DNA from: Leptospira idonii
GTDB taxonomy: Bacteria; Spirochaetota; Leptospiria; Leptospirales; Leptospiraceae
Assembly (NCBI RefSeq): GCF_004770995.1
Contig: NZ_RQHW01000010.1
Span: forward strand, 1-64,000
DNA: 64,000 nucleotides
Direction: 5' to 3'
Made by a program: the position numbers and the translations under genes. This document shows positions 27,651 to 36,493 of the stretch, piece by piece. Position 1 is the first letter of the stretch, and each line of letters opens with the position of its first letter. The notes beneath the pieces are model-generated. The model had not been told where the DNA came from, ran no database searches, and saw only the letters and a program-made list of their open reading frames with translations.

Positions 27651-29321
27651 TTATTTCAAAATCCCGATTCGATTGGTGAAGTCTCCGAAAGATTCGTTCT
27701 GTTTTCTGTCCTTAGCGAACTGAGAAAATAGACCATCTAACTCTCCTAAGATTGCGGCCTCATCCAGATCTTCTTTGTATTTTTTGTTCAAACGACCGCC
27801 TTCCCAATCCGCACCAAGATGAAGATTGTATTTTCCTAAAGCAGTTCCAACAAGCCCGATTTCGGAAATATAAGGTCTGGCACAACCGTTCGGACAACCT
27901 GTCATTCTTATGGTGATCGGTTCGGATTTCAAACTGTGTTTGTCCAATAATACTTCGATTTTATCGATCAAAGTAGGAAGGTATCTCTGTCCTTCCGCAA
28001 GTGCCAACGAACAAGTATTCAATGCAACACAGGCCATCGAGTTCTTACGAATAGGAGAAGCTTCGGAAGTTTTACGCTGTACTCCGTATTTTACCAAGAT
28101 GGATTCGATCAAATCCTTATCTTTCGTGAAGATATCGGAGAGAATTAGGTTTTGATTGCACGTAAAACGGAAAGTCGCTCTTCTCGTTTTGGAAACTTCC
28201 AACAAGGCAGTCTTCAAAAGATAACCGTTTTCATCCAAAACTCTTCCGTTTTCCACGAATACCGTATAATGCCAGTTACCGGCTTTATCCTGACTCCAAC
28301 CGAATTCGTCCGTTCTTGTGGTGAATTTATATTCTTTCGCTGGAGAGAAAGTGATTCCGGTTCTTTTCTCAACTTCCTTTTTATAAAAATCCATCCCTAC
28401 TCGGTCGACAGTGTATTTCAAACGAGATAGTTTACGGTCTTCTCTATTTCCGAAATCCCTTTGTACGGTTACGATTTCATAAACGACCTTTAGAACATCT
28501 TTTTTGGAAACGAACCCCATAACTGTTCCCACACGAGGATAAGTATCAGGATTACCGTGGGTGGTCCCCAGTCCTCCCCCGATGGAAACGTTAAAACCTT
28601 TTAATTCGCCTTCTTCAATGATAGCGATCAGACCGATGTCATTCGTAAAAACATCCACATCGTTGTAAGGAGGAATTGCGATTGCGATCTTAAATTTTCT
28701 AGGAAGATATACATCTTTGTAAAGAGGATCTTGCGGCTCTTCCTTTTCCAAAACTTGTTCTTCATCCAGCCAAATTTCGTAATAAGCTCTTGTTTTAGGA
28801 AGAAGAGAACGGCTGATCTCTCCTGCATAAGAAAATACTTCTTTATGAATCGGAGAACTGGAAGGATTCGCAGTACAAGTAACGTTTCTATTTACGTCCC
28901 CGCAAGCGGCGATGGAATCCAAAAACACTTGATCGAAAGCTTTGATGGTCGGTTTAACTTTCGATTTTAAAATACCATGCAACTGAACCGTTTGTCTTGT
29001 AGTGATCTTGATTGTTCCGGTAGAATTTTCACCGGCAACATTATGCAAAGATTCCCAATGAACCGGCCCGATCATACCGCCGGGGATACGAAGACGGATC
29101 ATAAAAGAATATAATCTTTCCAACTTCTTTAACGCTCGTTCTTCTCTTCGATCCCGATCGTCCTGTTGGTACATCCCGTGAAATTTTAATAATAACTGAT
29201 CATCCGACCGCAAAGAGCCGGTATGTTCGTCTTTCAAACTCTCTTGAAGAGTTCCTCGCAAACCTCTGCTTAATCTCTTGACTCGTTCCGCTAATGTTTC
29301 TTTTTTTTCAGGTGTAGACAT
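27651..29321 (-). CDS. cysI: Sulfite reductase hemoprotein subunit
   Basis: A 556-residue assimilatory sulfite reductase beta subunit, which reduces sulfite to sulfide with sirohaem and a [4Fe-4S] cluster. The cluster and sirohaem cysteines lie in ACVALNTCSLA and TGCPNGCARP (about residues 424-482). The sulfite-binding arginines lie in the N-terminal RLRIPGG and TTRQTVQLH segments. It pairs with CysJ, whose gene ends 8 bp upstream. Sirohaem would come from the cobA/Met8-like genes that diverge from cysJ. Confidence 0.96.
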   Translation of the reverse strand: MSTPEKKETLAERVKRLSRGLRGTLQESLKDEHTGSLRSDDQLLLKFHGMYQQDDRDRREERALKKLERLYSFMIRLRIPGGMIGPVHWESLHNVAGENSTGTIKITTRQTVQLHGILKSKVKPTIKAFDQVFLDSIAACGDVNRNVTCTANPSSSPIHKEVFSYAGEISRSLLPKTRAYYEIWLDEEQVLEKEEPQDPLYKDVYLPRKFKIAIAIPPYNDVDVFTNDIGLIAIIEEGELKGFNVSIGGGLGTTHGNPDTYPRVGTVMGFVSKKDVLKVVYEIVTVQRDFGNREDRKLSRLKYTVDRVGMDFYKKEVEKRTGITFSPAKEYKFTTRTDEFGWSQDKAGNWHYTVFVENGRVLDENGYLLKTALLEVSKTRRATFRFTCNQNLILSDIFTKDKDLIESILVKYGVQRKTSEASPIRKNSMACVALNTCSLALAEGQRYLPTLIDKIEVLLDKHSLKSEPITIRMTGCPNGCARPYISEIGLVGTALGKYNLHLGADWEGGRLNKKYKEDLDEAAILGELDGLFSQFAKDRKQNESFGDFTNRIGILK

Positions 29322-29329
29322 CTTTGTTC

Positions 29330-31102
29330 CTAGTAAACGTCCTTTACATAACGGCCGGACTCTTCCAATTCCTTAAGAAATTCGGAAGAATCTTTGCCTG
29401 TTTCAAAATTTCTTTGTGTTAATATTTCGACTAACTTTGCGTCAACGTCCTTGCTCATAGGATCTTTGGAACCGCATACGTAAATATAAGCTCCGTTTTC
29501 AATCCATTTCAAGAGTTCCGCCGCATTCTCTGTCATCCTATCCTGCACATAAACTTTATGTTTCGTATCTCTGGAGAATGCAGTGTTCAATCTGTGAAGA
29601 ACTCCGGTATCCATAAACGCCTGCAATTCGGTTTGATAATAAAAATCGTTTACGAAATTTCTTTCTCCGAAGAACAACCAGTTCCTTCCGTTCCCTCCGG
29701 ATGATTCCCTTTCGAACAGAAAAGAACGGAACGGAGCGATTCCTGTTCCTGGCCCGATCATAATCAGATCCGCATCGGGAGAAGGAAGTCGGAAAGAAGG
29801 ATTTCTTTGGATAAAAAACTGAATTTTATCCCCTTCTGCGAAGGAAGATAAAAATCCGGAACAAAGACCTGCTTTGATGCTGGTTTTCGTTTCAATCACA
29901 ACTTCTGTCACGGTTAGGTGAACTTCTTTTTCTCCGTGAGCGCTGGGAGAGGAAGCGATGGAATAATATCTGGGAATGATCGGCTCTAAAATTTCCAAAA
30001 CCTTTTTGGAATCGGTTCCTTCATTTAGAGGATAAATCGTCAAAAGAGCATCCAAATCGGACTTACCGGCAGGAATAGAAGCTTTGGCGATTTCAGCGTA
30101 TTTTTGTACCACTCTGTCCGGCAAAAAACGAATCGAAAGTTTCTTAGTTAACAGATCGAACGCCATCCAAGTTTCATTTTGGTATTGGATTCTATCTTCT
30201 TTGCCCAATTTCAAAAGTTCTAGAATTCTATTTACTTCCGTCTCGGAATTCAGAGCCAAAAAGCCGGCACTGTCTCCCGGCTCATAATCAACAGGGATAT
30301 CGGATTTTAATTCGATATGTCTTGTGGATTTGGTGGCCCCAATATCATTTAACACCAAATTGGTGATAATTTTTGCATCATAAATGACTTTTTTGGATCC
30401 AGCAGGTTTGTCTTTTGCAGGAGCAGTGTTTACCGCCGCTTTTCCGTTGGAGGAAGAAGCGCCCAATTTCTGGACGAGGGAATCCATCCAAGGACCGGCG
30501 ACTGTATCGTAATCTACATCACATTTACCCAGATCATGGATACGGGAAGAACCGAGATCATTCAACAAGGAATCGACCTCTTCTCCCGTTTTACAGAAAA
30601 GAGGATAAGAGGTATCACCTAATGCTAATACTGCGAATTTGAGGTTCGGTAGTTTTTCTTTTTTCGATTGAAGCGCATTGATAAAAGGTTTCGCTGCGGC
30701 AGGCGGCTCTCCGTCCCCGTGAGTCGATACAACGACAAAAAGATGAGATTCATCATCCAGGTCGGTAGGTTTATATTGTTCGGTGCTTTTTAATTTGGCA
30801 TTATGCCCGGCAGCCTTCAGTCTTTTTACGAACTCGGTGGAAACTTTTTTCGCATTTCCTGTCTCAGTTCCATATACGACAGTGCAGGCGATGGAAGCGG
30901 CCTTAGAAGAAGAAACAGAGGAAGAAGTGCCGGTCAAAAGAATACTTTCTTCCGGTCGGATTTCTTTTGAAGCAGGCAAACCGACAGAATCGTCTATCGG
31001 TTGTGTGATGGCAGCCAGATAACCGCTCATCCAGACCCACTCGTCTTTAGAAGACTCTTTTAAGAGTTGGAAAAACTTGGCACGTTTGTCGTCCGAAAGC
31101 AT
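29330..31102 (-). CDS. cysJ: Sulfite reductase flavoprotein subunit
   Basis: A 590-residue diflavin reductase that passes electrons from NADPH through FAD and FMN to CysI. The flavodoxin domain is at about residues 72-210 (CTVVYGTETGNAKKVS, VVVSTHGDGEPP, LGDTSYPLFC). The FAD domain has PRYYSIASSP and KAGLCSGFL. The NADPH part has MIGPGTGIAPFRSFLFER and YVCGSKDPMSKDVD, ending in GRYVKDVY. All domains are intact. It is divergent from cobA across about 270 bp that probably carry both promoters. Confidence 0.96.
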   Translation of the reverse strand: MLSDDKRAKFFQLLKESSKDEWVWMSGYLAAITQPIDDSVGLPASKEIRPEESILLTGTSSSVSSSKAASIACTVVYGTETGNAKKVSTEFVKRLKAAGHNAKLKSTEQYKPTDLDDESHLFVVVSTHGDGEPPAAAKPFINALQSKKEKLPNLKFAVLALGDTSYPLFCKTGEEVDSLLNDLGSSRIHDLGKCDVDYDTVAGPWMDSLVQKLGASSSNGKAAVNTAPAKDKPAGSKKVIYDAKIITNLVLNDIGATKSTRHIELKSDIPVDYEPGDSAGFLALNSETEVNRILELLKLGKEDRIQYQNETWMAFDLLTKKLSIRFLPDRVVQKYAEIAKASIPAGKSDLDALLTIYPLNEGTDSKKVLEILEPIIPRYYSIASSPSAHGEKEVHLTVTEVVIETKTSIKAGLCSGFLSSFAEGDKIQFFIQRNPSFRLPSPDADLIMIGPGTGIAPFRSFLFERESSGGNGRNWLFFGERNFVNDFYYQTELQAFMDTGVLHRLNTAFSRDTKHKVYVQDRMTENAAELLKWIENGAYIYVCGSKDPMSKDVDAKLVEILTQRNFETGKDSSEFLKELEESGRYVKDVY

Positions 31103-31357
31103 GGAAAATCTTCAATTCCTTATTTTAATATTGTCCGAAGGGGAAACTGATCGGGCAGGATCCGAAATCCAGTAAAACGTCCGAAAAGTCTTATAAATTG
31201 AATGTCCCTCTAAAACTATCCTTGGGTAAACCAAAAAACTGGACGATTTGTAAAAAATATGATGCAAAACATCCATTTTACTCTTGTTTTTTAGAAAAAT
31301 CTTCTTGGTTCCCCGAAATAAATTCACTTTACCAGCGATCTCCTTGACGAGGATTTT

Positions 31358-31378
31358 ATGAATTTAAAGATATATTGA
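31358..31378 (+). CDS. Possible six-residue leader ORF before cobA
   Basis: ATG 31358 follows GAGG with suitable spacing and encodes only six residues before TGA 31376-31378. That stop overlaps a TTG (31375) in the cobA frame and ends 2 bp before the cobA ATG (31381). The best ribosome-binding site in the leader therefore serves this mini-ORF, and cobA translation could depend on re-initiation. This is inference from layout; the peptide shows no attenuation-type codon run. Confidence 0.3.
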   Translation: MNLKIY

Positions 31379-31380
31379 AT

Positions 31381-32154
31381 ATGTCATCCAATAAGACGGA
31401 AATAGGATTTGTCAGCATCGTAGGAGGAGGTCCGGGCCCAATCGACCTGCTCACTCTACGAGGATTGGAGCGAATCCGAAAAGCGGAGGTCATTTTGTAC
31501 GATGCCCTGCTCGATCCTTCTTTTTTGGAAGTTTTTCCCGAAGACAGCCTTTGTCTCTATGTAGGGAAAAGATCCGGCCAACATTCCAGAACCCAAGAAG
31601 AAATCAGCGGACTGATTGCAGAATATGCTTTGCAAGGAAAAAGGGTCGTTCGATTGAAAGGAGGGGATCCTTCCGTTTTCGGACGTTTGGCGGAAGAACT
31701 GGAAATTCTAAAAACAAATTCGATTCCTTATGAAATCATTCCGGGAGTGAGTTCCATCACTGCAGGAGCCGCCGCACTGCAAACTTCCCTTACCTTAAGA
31801 GGGGTAGCCAGACAGATCATCATTCTGGACGGTCATACAATTATGGAAGATAACAAAAGTTGGGTGGGAATGGAAAATTTCCAAGGAACCATTGCCATCC
31901 TAATGGGAACCAGGAAAATCAAAGAATTGTCTCTCAAATTGATCGAGAAAGGCATTTCACCAAACACTCCTATTGCGATAGTGGAAAATGCAGGAGGGAA
32001 AAAGGAAGTTCATTCCTTTTCCACCTTGGAATGTTCCAAAGAAAAAGGTTTACCGAAACAAACAGACGGCCCGGGAATTCTTTATGTAGGAGAAGCACTT
32101 AGAATTCTTTTACAAAAAGAAACGAACCAAGAAACTTCCGTTTCTCTCACCTAG
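31381..32154 (+). CDS. cobA: Uroporphyrinogen-III C-methyltransferase
   Basis: A 257-residue SAM-dependent enzyme that makes precorrin-2 from uroporphyrinogen III. Motifs: VSIVGGGPGPIDLLTLRG (about residue 10), ILYDALLDPSFLE, GKRSGQHSRTQEEI, VVRLKGGDPSVFGRLAEE, YEIIPGVSSITAGAAALQTSLTLRG and TIAILMG. It begins the sirohaem branch that feeds sulfite reductase. The Met8-like gene starts one base after its stop. Start ATG 31381; TTG 31375 in the same frame is possible. Confidence 0.93.
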   Translation: MSSNKTEIGFVSIVGGGPGPIDLLTLRGLERIRKAEVILYDALLDPSFLEVFPEDSLCLYVGKRSGQHSRTQEEISGLIAEYALQGKRVVRLKGGDPSVFGRLAEELEILKTNSIPYEIIPGVSSITAGAAALQTSLTLRGVARQIIILDGHTIMEDNKSWVGMENFQGTIAILMGTRKIKELSLKLIEKGISPNTPIAIVENAGGKKEVHSFSTLECSKEKGLPKQTDGPGILYVGEALRILLQKETNQETSVSLT

Positions 32155-32155
32155 T

Positions 32156-32746
32156 TTGGCAAAAAAATATCCCATCTATCTCAATCTCCAAAACAAAAAC
32201 GTTTTGATCGTGGGCGCAGGAACTGCATGCCTTGAAAAATTACAAGGGTTAAACGGAACCGAGGCAAAAATCACAATCATCTCTCGAGAAATCAAAAAGG
32301 AAGTGCAGGATTGGCTCCTTCTTCATCCGGAAATCAAATGCGAAGTCAGAGATGTGAAAGAAGAGGATCTGCAGGATAGGGATGTTATTTTTTTAGCGAC
32401 CAATCATTCCGAAACGAACAAAAGTCTGAAGGAAAAAGCGAATGCTCTTCGGATCTGGGCCAACTCCGTAGATGACCCTTCTCATTGCGATTTTTACACA
32501 TCCTCACTCATCGATTTAGGTCCGGTTCAATTCTCCATATCGACGGATGGAAAATTCGCAGGACTGACAGCCGCCTTACGGAGACTTTTCGAAGAAGTGA
32601 TTCCCGAAAACGAAGAGGATTTATTCGAAAAGATATTTTTTATGAGAAAGGAACTAAAAAACAAACTGCCGGATGAAAAAGAAAGAAGAAAGGTTCTAAA
32701 AGAAATCATCTCTCGTTTGGAGAACGAATACTTCCGCAAACCTTAA
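32156..32746 (+). CDS. Precorrin-2 dehydrogenase / sirohydrochlorin ferrochelatase (Met8/CysG-N type)
   Basis: A 196-residue protein that completes sirohaem from precorrin-2 by NAD-dependent oxidation and, probably, iron insertion. The Rossmann motif NVLIVGAGTACLEKLQGL (about residue 14) has GAGTACLEK in place of the usual GGGxVAxRK. FLATNHSETNKSL, WANSVDDPSHCDFYTSSLIDLGPVQFSISTDGKFAGLTAALR match the family. It starts at TTG 32156, one base after cobA. In many bacteria this activity and CobA are fused as CysG; here they are separate but adjacent. Confidence 0.9.
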   Translation: MAKKYPIYLNLQNKNVLIVGAGTACLEKLQGLNGTEAKITIISREIKKEVQDWLLLHPEIKCEVRDVKEEDLQDRDVIFLATNHSETNKSLKEKANALRIWANSVDDPSHCDFYTSSLIDLGPVQFSISTDGKFAGLTAALRRLFEEVIPENEEDLFEKIFFMRKELKNKLPDEKERRKVLKEIISRLENEYFRKP

Positions 32747-32759
32747 ATTCCTTTTATTT

Positions 32760-33368
32760 TCAATCTCTATATTTAATCACGATTCCTGTAGTTGCATATT
32801 CGTTGTTCCAAAAAGAATGTAGAGGAAGATTGATCACCGCTTTTCCCGAACCGTCGTTTCTCGCAGTCCATTCCCCGGGAGTTCTTTGTTCGGTGAAAGA
32901 GATAGATTTGATCTCGAAAGGAAAGAACAATTCGAACTGAATGTGCTCCGCCAAAGTATTGAAGCGGTATAAATCGTCCCGATCCTTAGCTTCTTTCGCC
33001 ATTCCCAATACTTCCTTACGATCGATCTCCAAAGCGGTCAGAAGTTTGGAACCGGAACTGGTATCCACAAACATAAGAATGGTTTTTAGATCCTCCCCCT
33101 CTTCCTTGTATTCGATAAATCGAATTCCTGGAGGGAGAATTTCGGTTAGGCGGTTGAATCGATAGAGACGTTCTTTAAGAACCACTTCCGTTTCGGAAAT
33201 AGAATTCAGTCCGGAACCTAAAAAAGTTCCACCTTCTTTTTTTTTGATTTTTTTCTGATAAATGCTCATTTCTCCCGAAAGATCTTGGTTTAATTTGATC
33301 TTGATGTTTCCCCCCGCACAAAAGGAAAAGCTGCCTGTCAAAAAAATAAAAAAAAGAAAATACTTCAT
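32760..33368 (-). CDS. Exported protein, possible lipoprotein
   Basis: A 202-residue reading from ATG 33368. A short hydrophobic N-terminus ends at Cys (FLTGSFSFCAGG), suggesting a spirochaetal lipoprotein signal, but the residues before Cys fit the lipobox poorly. The mature part has KIKLNQDLSGEMSIYQKKIKKK and alternating strands with no recognised domain. A start at 33392 would add eight residues. The gene converges on the Met8-like gene with a 13-bp gap and is divergent from the NERD gene. Confidence 0.7.
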   Translation of the reverse strand: MKYFLFFIFLTGSFSFCAGGNIKIKLNQDLSGEMSIYQKKIKKKEGGTFLGSGLNSISETEVVLKERLYRFNRLTEILPPGIRFIEYKEEGEDLKTILMFVDTSSGSKLLTALEIDRKEVLGMAKEAKDRDDLYRFNTLAEHIQFELFFPFEIKSISFTEQRTPGEWTARNDGSGKAVINLPLHSFWNNEYATTGIVIKYRD

Positions 33369-33410
33369 AAAACAATTCTGAAGAATCAGCAAAGAGAAAC
33401 GAATTCAAAA

Positions 33411-34982
33411 ATGATTTTTCCCAAATATTTTCCAGGAAATATTCACGATATTTCCCACGAACATGCACTTTACAAACGGTTTCAAAAAGAAATCAATCCT
33501 TCCGAAAATGTCTATTATTCACTAACTCTCATCACACCGGATGTTCCTATTCGAGAAATCGATTTCGTTGTGGTGAGTCCTTACGGAATCCTAACAGTAG
33601 AGTTGAAAAACGGAAAATGGAGATATTCCAAAGGGAAATGGGAATTTTACAACGCAAGAATGAAAGAATGGCAGGAAGTAGAGGGAAAATCATACTCCGG
33701 TCCCACCGAACAAGCGAATACGCAAATACAATTCCTAAAAGAATTTTTAAAGAACCACAACCGCCTGGAGGATGTATTCCCGGAAGAATACTACGACTCC
33801 GCCGTGTTTTTTCTGAAAAACAACGCCTCCGATTTTCATCTCAAACAAAAAACGTCCCCTTATATATTCGGTAAAGAAGAGTTAGACGATGAAAATGTGA
33901 GTTTGCAGCAGATCGTAAATCAAATACAAGACAGAGAGAACCGCCCTCCTCTCTCCGAAGATTTGATTCAAAAAGTGCACTCCATACTTTCCAAAAACCT
34001 GAACTCATTCACAAGCCTTCGTCCTTCGCGCAGGAAAAACGAAGAAGATCTTTTGCTTTTAACGAAGGAACAATTTCAATTTATAGAAGGAGCGAAGTCC
34101 GAGAAAAAAAGCCTCGTTTACGGAGTGTCCGGATCCGGCAAATCGATATTAGCGGGAGAGTTGGCACTGCAACTTTCCTCTCAAGGCAGGAAGGTATTGT
34201 TATGGCAGGGTTCTTTTCCTTTGTACCGACTCTGGAAAGAAAGTCTGGAATCTATGGAACTTACAAACAGTCCTATCCTCATTCATCATTTGGAAGAAAG
34301 CAAAGATTTGAAATTCGACGTAATCATCGCAGACCAAACGGAAGAATGGATCGCTTCCCACTCTCTGGAAGATCTATTTTTATCTTTGTCCGATCTGTTT
34401 TGGAAAGAATCCGATTGGATTTTCTTTTTGAATCGAAATTTGAAATTTTCCAACTCTCCTATACTGAAATACTTGGAATCCATTCCTCATAAATCCTGGG
34501 ACATCTTAAGAAACATCAGAAACTCTCCCGAAATTTCCAAATTCGCAAATCTTCTCTACGAAAACCACGGAGGGGAATCCGCTTTAGAAAATTTAACAGA
34601 TGTTCAATTGATTGAAATCGGAAAAGAAGACTCTCTCTCGGAGAAAATCAAATGGTGTTTCGGGTATGCGAAAAAAATCCTGCATATAGAATCTCATGAA
34701 ATCGTAGTCATTCATCCGGAAGGAGATTTTCTTTCCCGAAACAAAGAATTGACCGACCTGCTAGAAGAATACGAAATCCGTTTTTCCACCGTACAAAAGT
34801 TTAACGGTATGGAAGAAACCTGCGGGATTTTGGTGGGGTTTGAAAACTGGAAACAATCAGAAGTGCGTCTTCAGATTGCGGAAGCTTGTTTATTCTTCAG
34901 AAGTCTGGTTTGCGTGTTTTATCCTGAAGAGGAAGAAGAAAACATTCGTTATTTGTTGAACAAAAATGGCTCTGGCCCGTAA
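33411..34982 (+). CDS. NERD nuclease-domain protein with degenerate SF1-type ATPase
   Basis: A 523-residue protein. An N-terminal NERD domain (residues ~10-150) has the nuclease-like pattern REIDFVVVSPYGILTVELKNGKW, with Asp51, Glu64 and Lys66. A P-loop GVSGSGKS is at residues 238-245. Walker B reads FDVIIADQTEEW, where helicases have DEAQ. Later LRNIRNSPEI, FSTVQKFNGMEE and AEACLFFRSLVCVF look like worn-down helicase motifs IV-VI. NERD proteins joined to UvrD-like helicases are known, some in antiphage defence, but no defence partner is nearby. Its last ~16 bases overlap the 3' end of rnpB on the other strand. Confidence 0.85.
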   Translation: MIFPKYFPGNIHDISHEHALYKRFQKEINPSENVYYSLTLITPDVPIREIDFVVVSPYGILTVELKNGKWRYSKGKWEFYNARMKEWQEVEGKSYSGPTEQANTQIQFLKEFLKNHNRLEDVFPEEYYDSAVFFLKNNASDFHLKQKTSPYIFGKEELDDENVSLQQIVNQIQDRENRPPLSEDLIQKVHSILSKNLNSFTSLRPSRRKNEEDLLLLTKEQFQFIEGAKSEKKSLVYGVSGSGKSILAGELALQLSSQGRKVLLWQGSFPLYRLWKESLESMELTNSPILIHHLEESKDLKFDVIIADQTEEWIASHSLEDLFLSLSDLFWKESDWIFFLNRNLKFSNSPILKYLESIPHKSWDILRNIRNSPEISKFANLLYENHGGESALENLTDVQLIEIGKEDSLSEKIKWCFGYAKKILHIESHEIVVIHPEGDFLSRNKELTDLLEEYEIRFSTVQKFNGMEETCGILVGFENWKQSEVRLQIAEACLFFRSLVCVFYPEEEEENIRYLLNKNGSGP

Positions 34983-35320
34983 GCCGGATTCTGTTCTATG
35001 CGATCATTTATCTGATGCTCTCTACCCACAACCTGGCGGGACATGCTCATAACGGTTGTTTACTTGAGATTGCACATCGGAGGGTTTACCCTGCCTTGAT
35101 CCTCACGAAGCAAGCGGTAGTCTCTTACACTACCATTTCACCCTTACCTGTTCTTTCGAAAAGGCGGTATTTTTTCTGCTGCACTTTCCGTAAAAAAGAA
35201 GTCTCCCTCTTTTTTCCCAAGAGTTACTTGGTCCGATTGTCCCCTAGTGTCCGGACTTTCCTCTCCCTGCACCTTCCCCGAAAGGCAAATGCAAAAAGCG
35301 ACCGCTCGGCCAGAGCCGTT
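34967..35320 (-). ncRNA. rnpB: RNase P RNA
   Basis: The catalytic RNA of RNase P, which matures tRNA 5' ends. On the minus strand the conserved GAGGAAAGTCCGGACAC (near 35255) and the 3' GAACAGAATCCGGCTTACG (near 34985) are plain. The two ends pair perfectly over 10 bp as helix P1: GGCTCTGGCC at 35308-35317 with GGCCAGAGCC at 34968-34977. An ATTTTTG run follows P1 and probably ends transcription. The length of about 355 nt is normal. Exact ends are inferred from P1. A long plus-strand reading frame across it is not a gene. Confidence 0.95.
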
Positions 35321-35414
35321 ATCTATAAAAAAAAAGATTCAAAAAGAGTCGAGAGGATTTACATTGAAAGATTTGGCATGAAATCTGCATCGTCTAATTG
35401 GATAGGTTTTTCTT

Positions 35415-35885
35415 ATGTCATTTCGCCGATTGCTCATACTGACTGCACTTTTTTTAAACAGTACCGTTATTTTGTACGCAAATCCTATTTTGGATCAGCC
35501 AGCGGATGTCATCCTGAAGGAAACCAGGCTTTCCCGCATCCCTCAGATGATCCAGGCTTTGGAAGACAAAGCTAAAATTTATGCGGAAAATAATAAAATT
35601 TTGGAAGCAAGAGAATATCTAAAAAAGGCGATCGTTCTGAAAGATGCCATCGGAATGAGAGAATCGGAAGGAAACGCACAACTTCTCACTCAAATCTCCA
35701 AACTGGAATCGAAACTGGGAAATCAATGCGAGGCTTCTCAACTTTCCAAATTGGCAAAGAATATCTATCGCAAAATAGGTGTTAACTTTGGTGCGGTGAC
35801 TTTCGAAGAACCGAAACAAAATCAGGAAACAAATATCTCCGCCGCAAAAGCTTGCGGCGAATCCGTCACCTGGCTGAAAGAATAA
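35415..35885 (+). CDS. Small exported helical protein
   Basis: A 156-residue protein. Residues 1-23 form a signal peptide (RRLLILTALFLNSTVILYA) cleaved near YAN. The mature region is mainly helical and contains a TPR-like pair (DKAKIYAENNKILEAREYLKKAIVLKD, then a second helix set to LGNQCEASQLSKLAKNIY). It has two cysteines (QCEA and KACGES) that could form a disulfide in the periplasm. I do not recognise the family. It is convergent with msrB. Confidence 0.7.
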   Translation: MSFRRLLILTALFLNSTVILYANPILDQPADVILKETRLSRIPQMIQALEDKAKIYAENNKILEAREYLKKAIVLKDAIGMRESEGNAQLLTQISKLESKLGNQCEASQLSKLAKNIYRKIGVNFGAVTFEEPKQNQETNISAAKACGESVTWLKE

Positions 35886-35921
35886 ATCAAACTTCTACTC
35901 AGCCGGTCATAGGCTCATCAA

Positions 35922-36335
35922 TTACACGGTCTCGTCTTTTCTAAAATTCAAAGAAAGTGAATTCACACAATATCTGAGTCCGGTAGGCTTCGGTCCATCC
36001 GGGAAGACATGTCCCAAGTGAGCGTTGCATTTGCTGCAATGAATTTCCGTCCTTACCATAGAGTGACTTTCATCCGTCTCGCTCTCAATCGCTTCTTCCG
36101 AAATTGGCTGCCAATAACTAGGCCAACCGCTTCCCGATTCGTATTTGGTTTGAGAGGAAAACAATTCCTGTCCGCAACAAACGCAAAGATATGTACCTTT
36201 TTCTTTGTGTTGATAGTATTCTCCGGTAAAAGGTCTTTCTGTCCCTTTATTCCTTGTTACTTGGTATTGTAAGGGAGTGAGTTTCTTCTTTAACTCTTCC
36301 TCGGAAATGGAAATCTTATCTGCCATACTTGCCAT
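35922..36335 (-). CDS. msrB: Peptide-methionine (R)-S-oxide reductase
   Basis: A 137-residue repair enzyme that reduces methionine-R-sulfoxide in proteins. Motifs: [14 protein letters not shown], two zinc CxxC pairs (CVCC and CSKC), [30 protein letters not shown], and the catalytic cysteine in RYCVNSLSL. The length is typical of the single-domain form. No signal peptide is seen, so it is cytoplasmic. A second Met (residue 4) could be the true start. Confidence 0.96.
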   Translation of the reverse strand: MASMADKISISEEELKKKLTPLQYQVTRNKGTERPFTGEYYQHKEKGTYLCVCCGQELFSSQTKYESGSGWPSYWQPISEEAIESETDESHSMVRTEIHCSKCNAHLGHVFPDGPKPTGLRYCVNSLSLNFRKDETV

Positions 36336-36493
36336 TAGACATCGATAGAAACCAGATCTATCAACAAATATTCCCTATGCGACTTGGAAAAAGAAAATTC
36401 AATTGAGACTAAGAATCAACTAGATGGATTTTATTTTTTCCTTACTGACAATCCTGTGACACATAGGAACATGTTTCTGATAAGATAAAATAT

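Noticed and set aside
35015..35575. A 186-residue plus-strand open frame
   Set aside because: Most of it is antisense to the RNase P RNA gene and the rest overlaps the start of the exported protein at 35415 in another frame.
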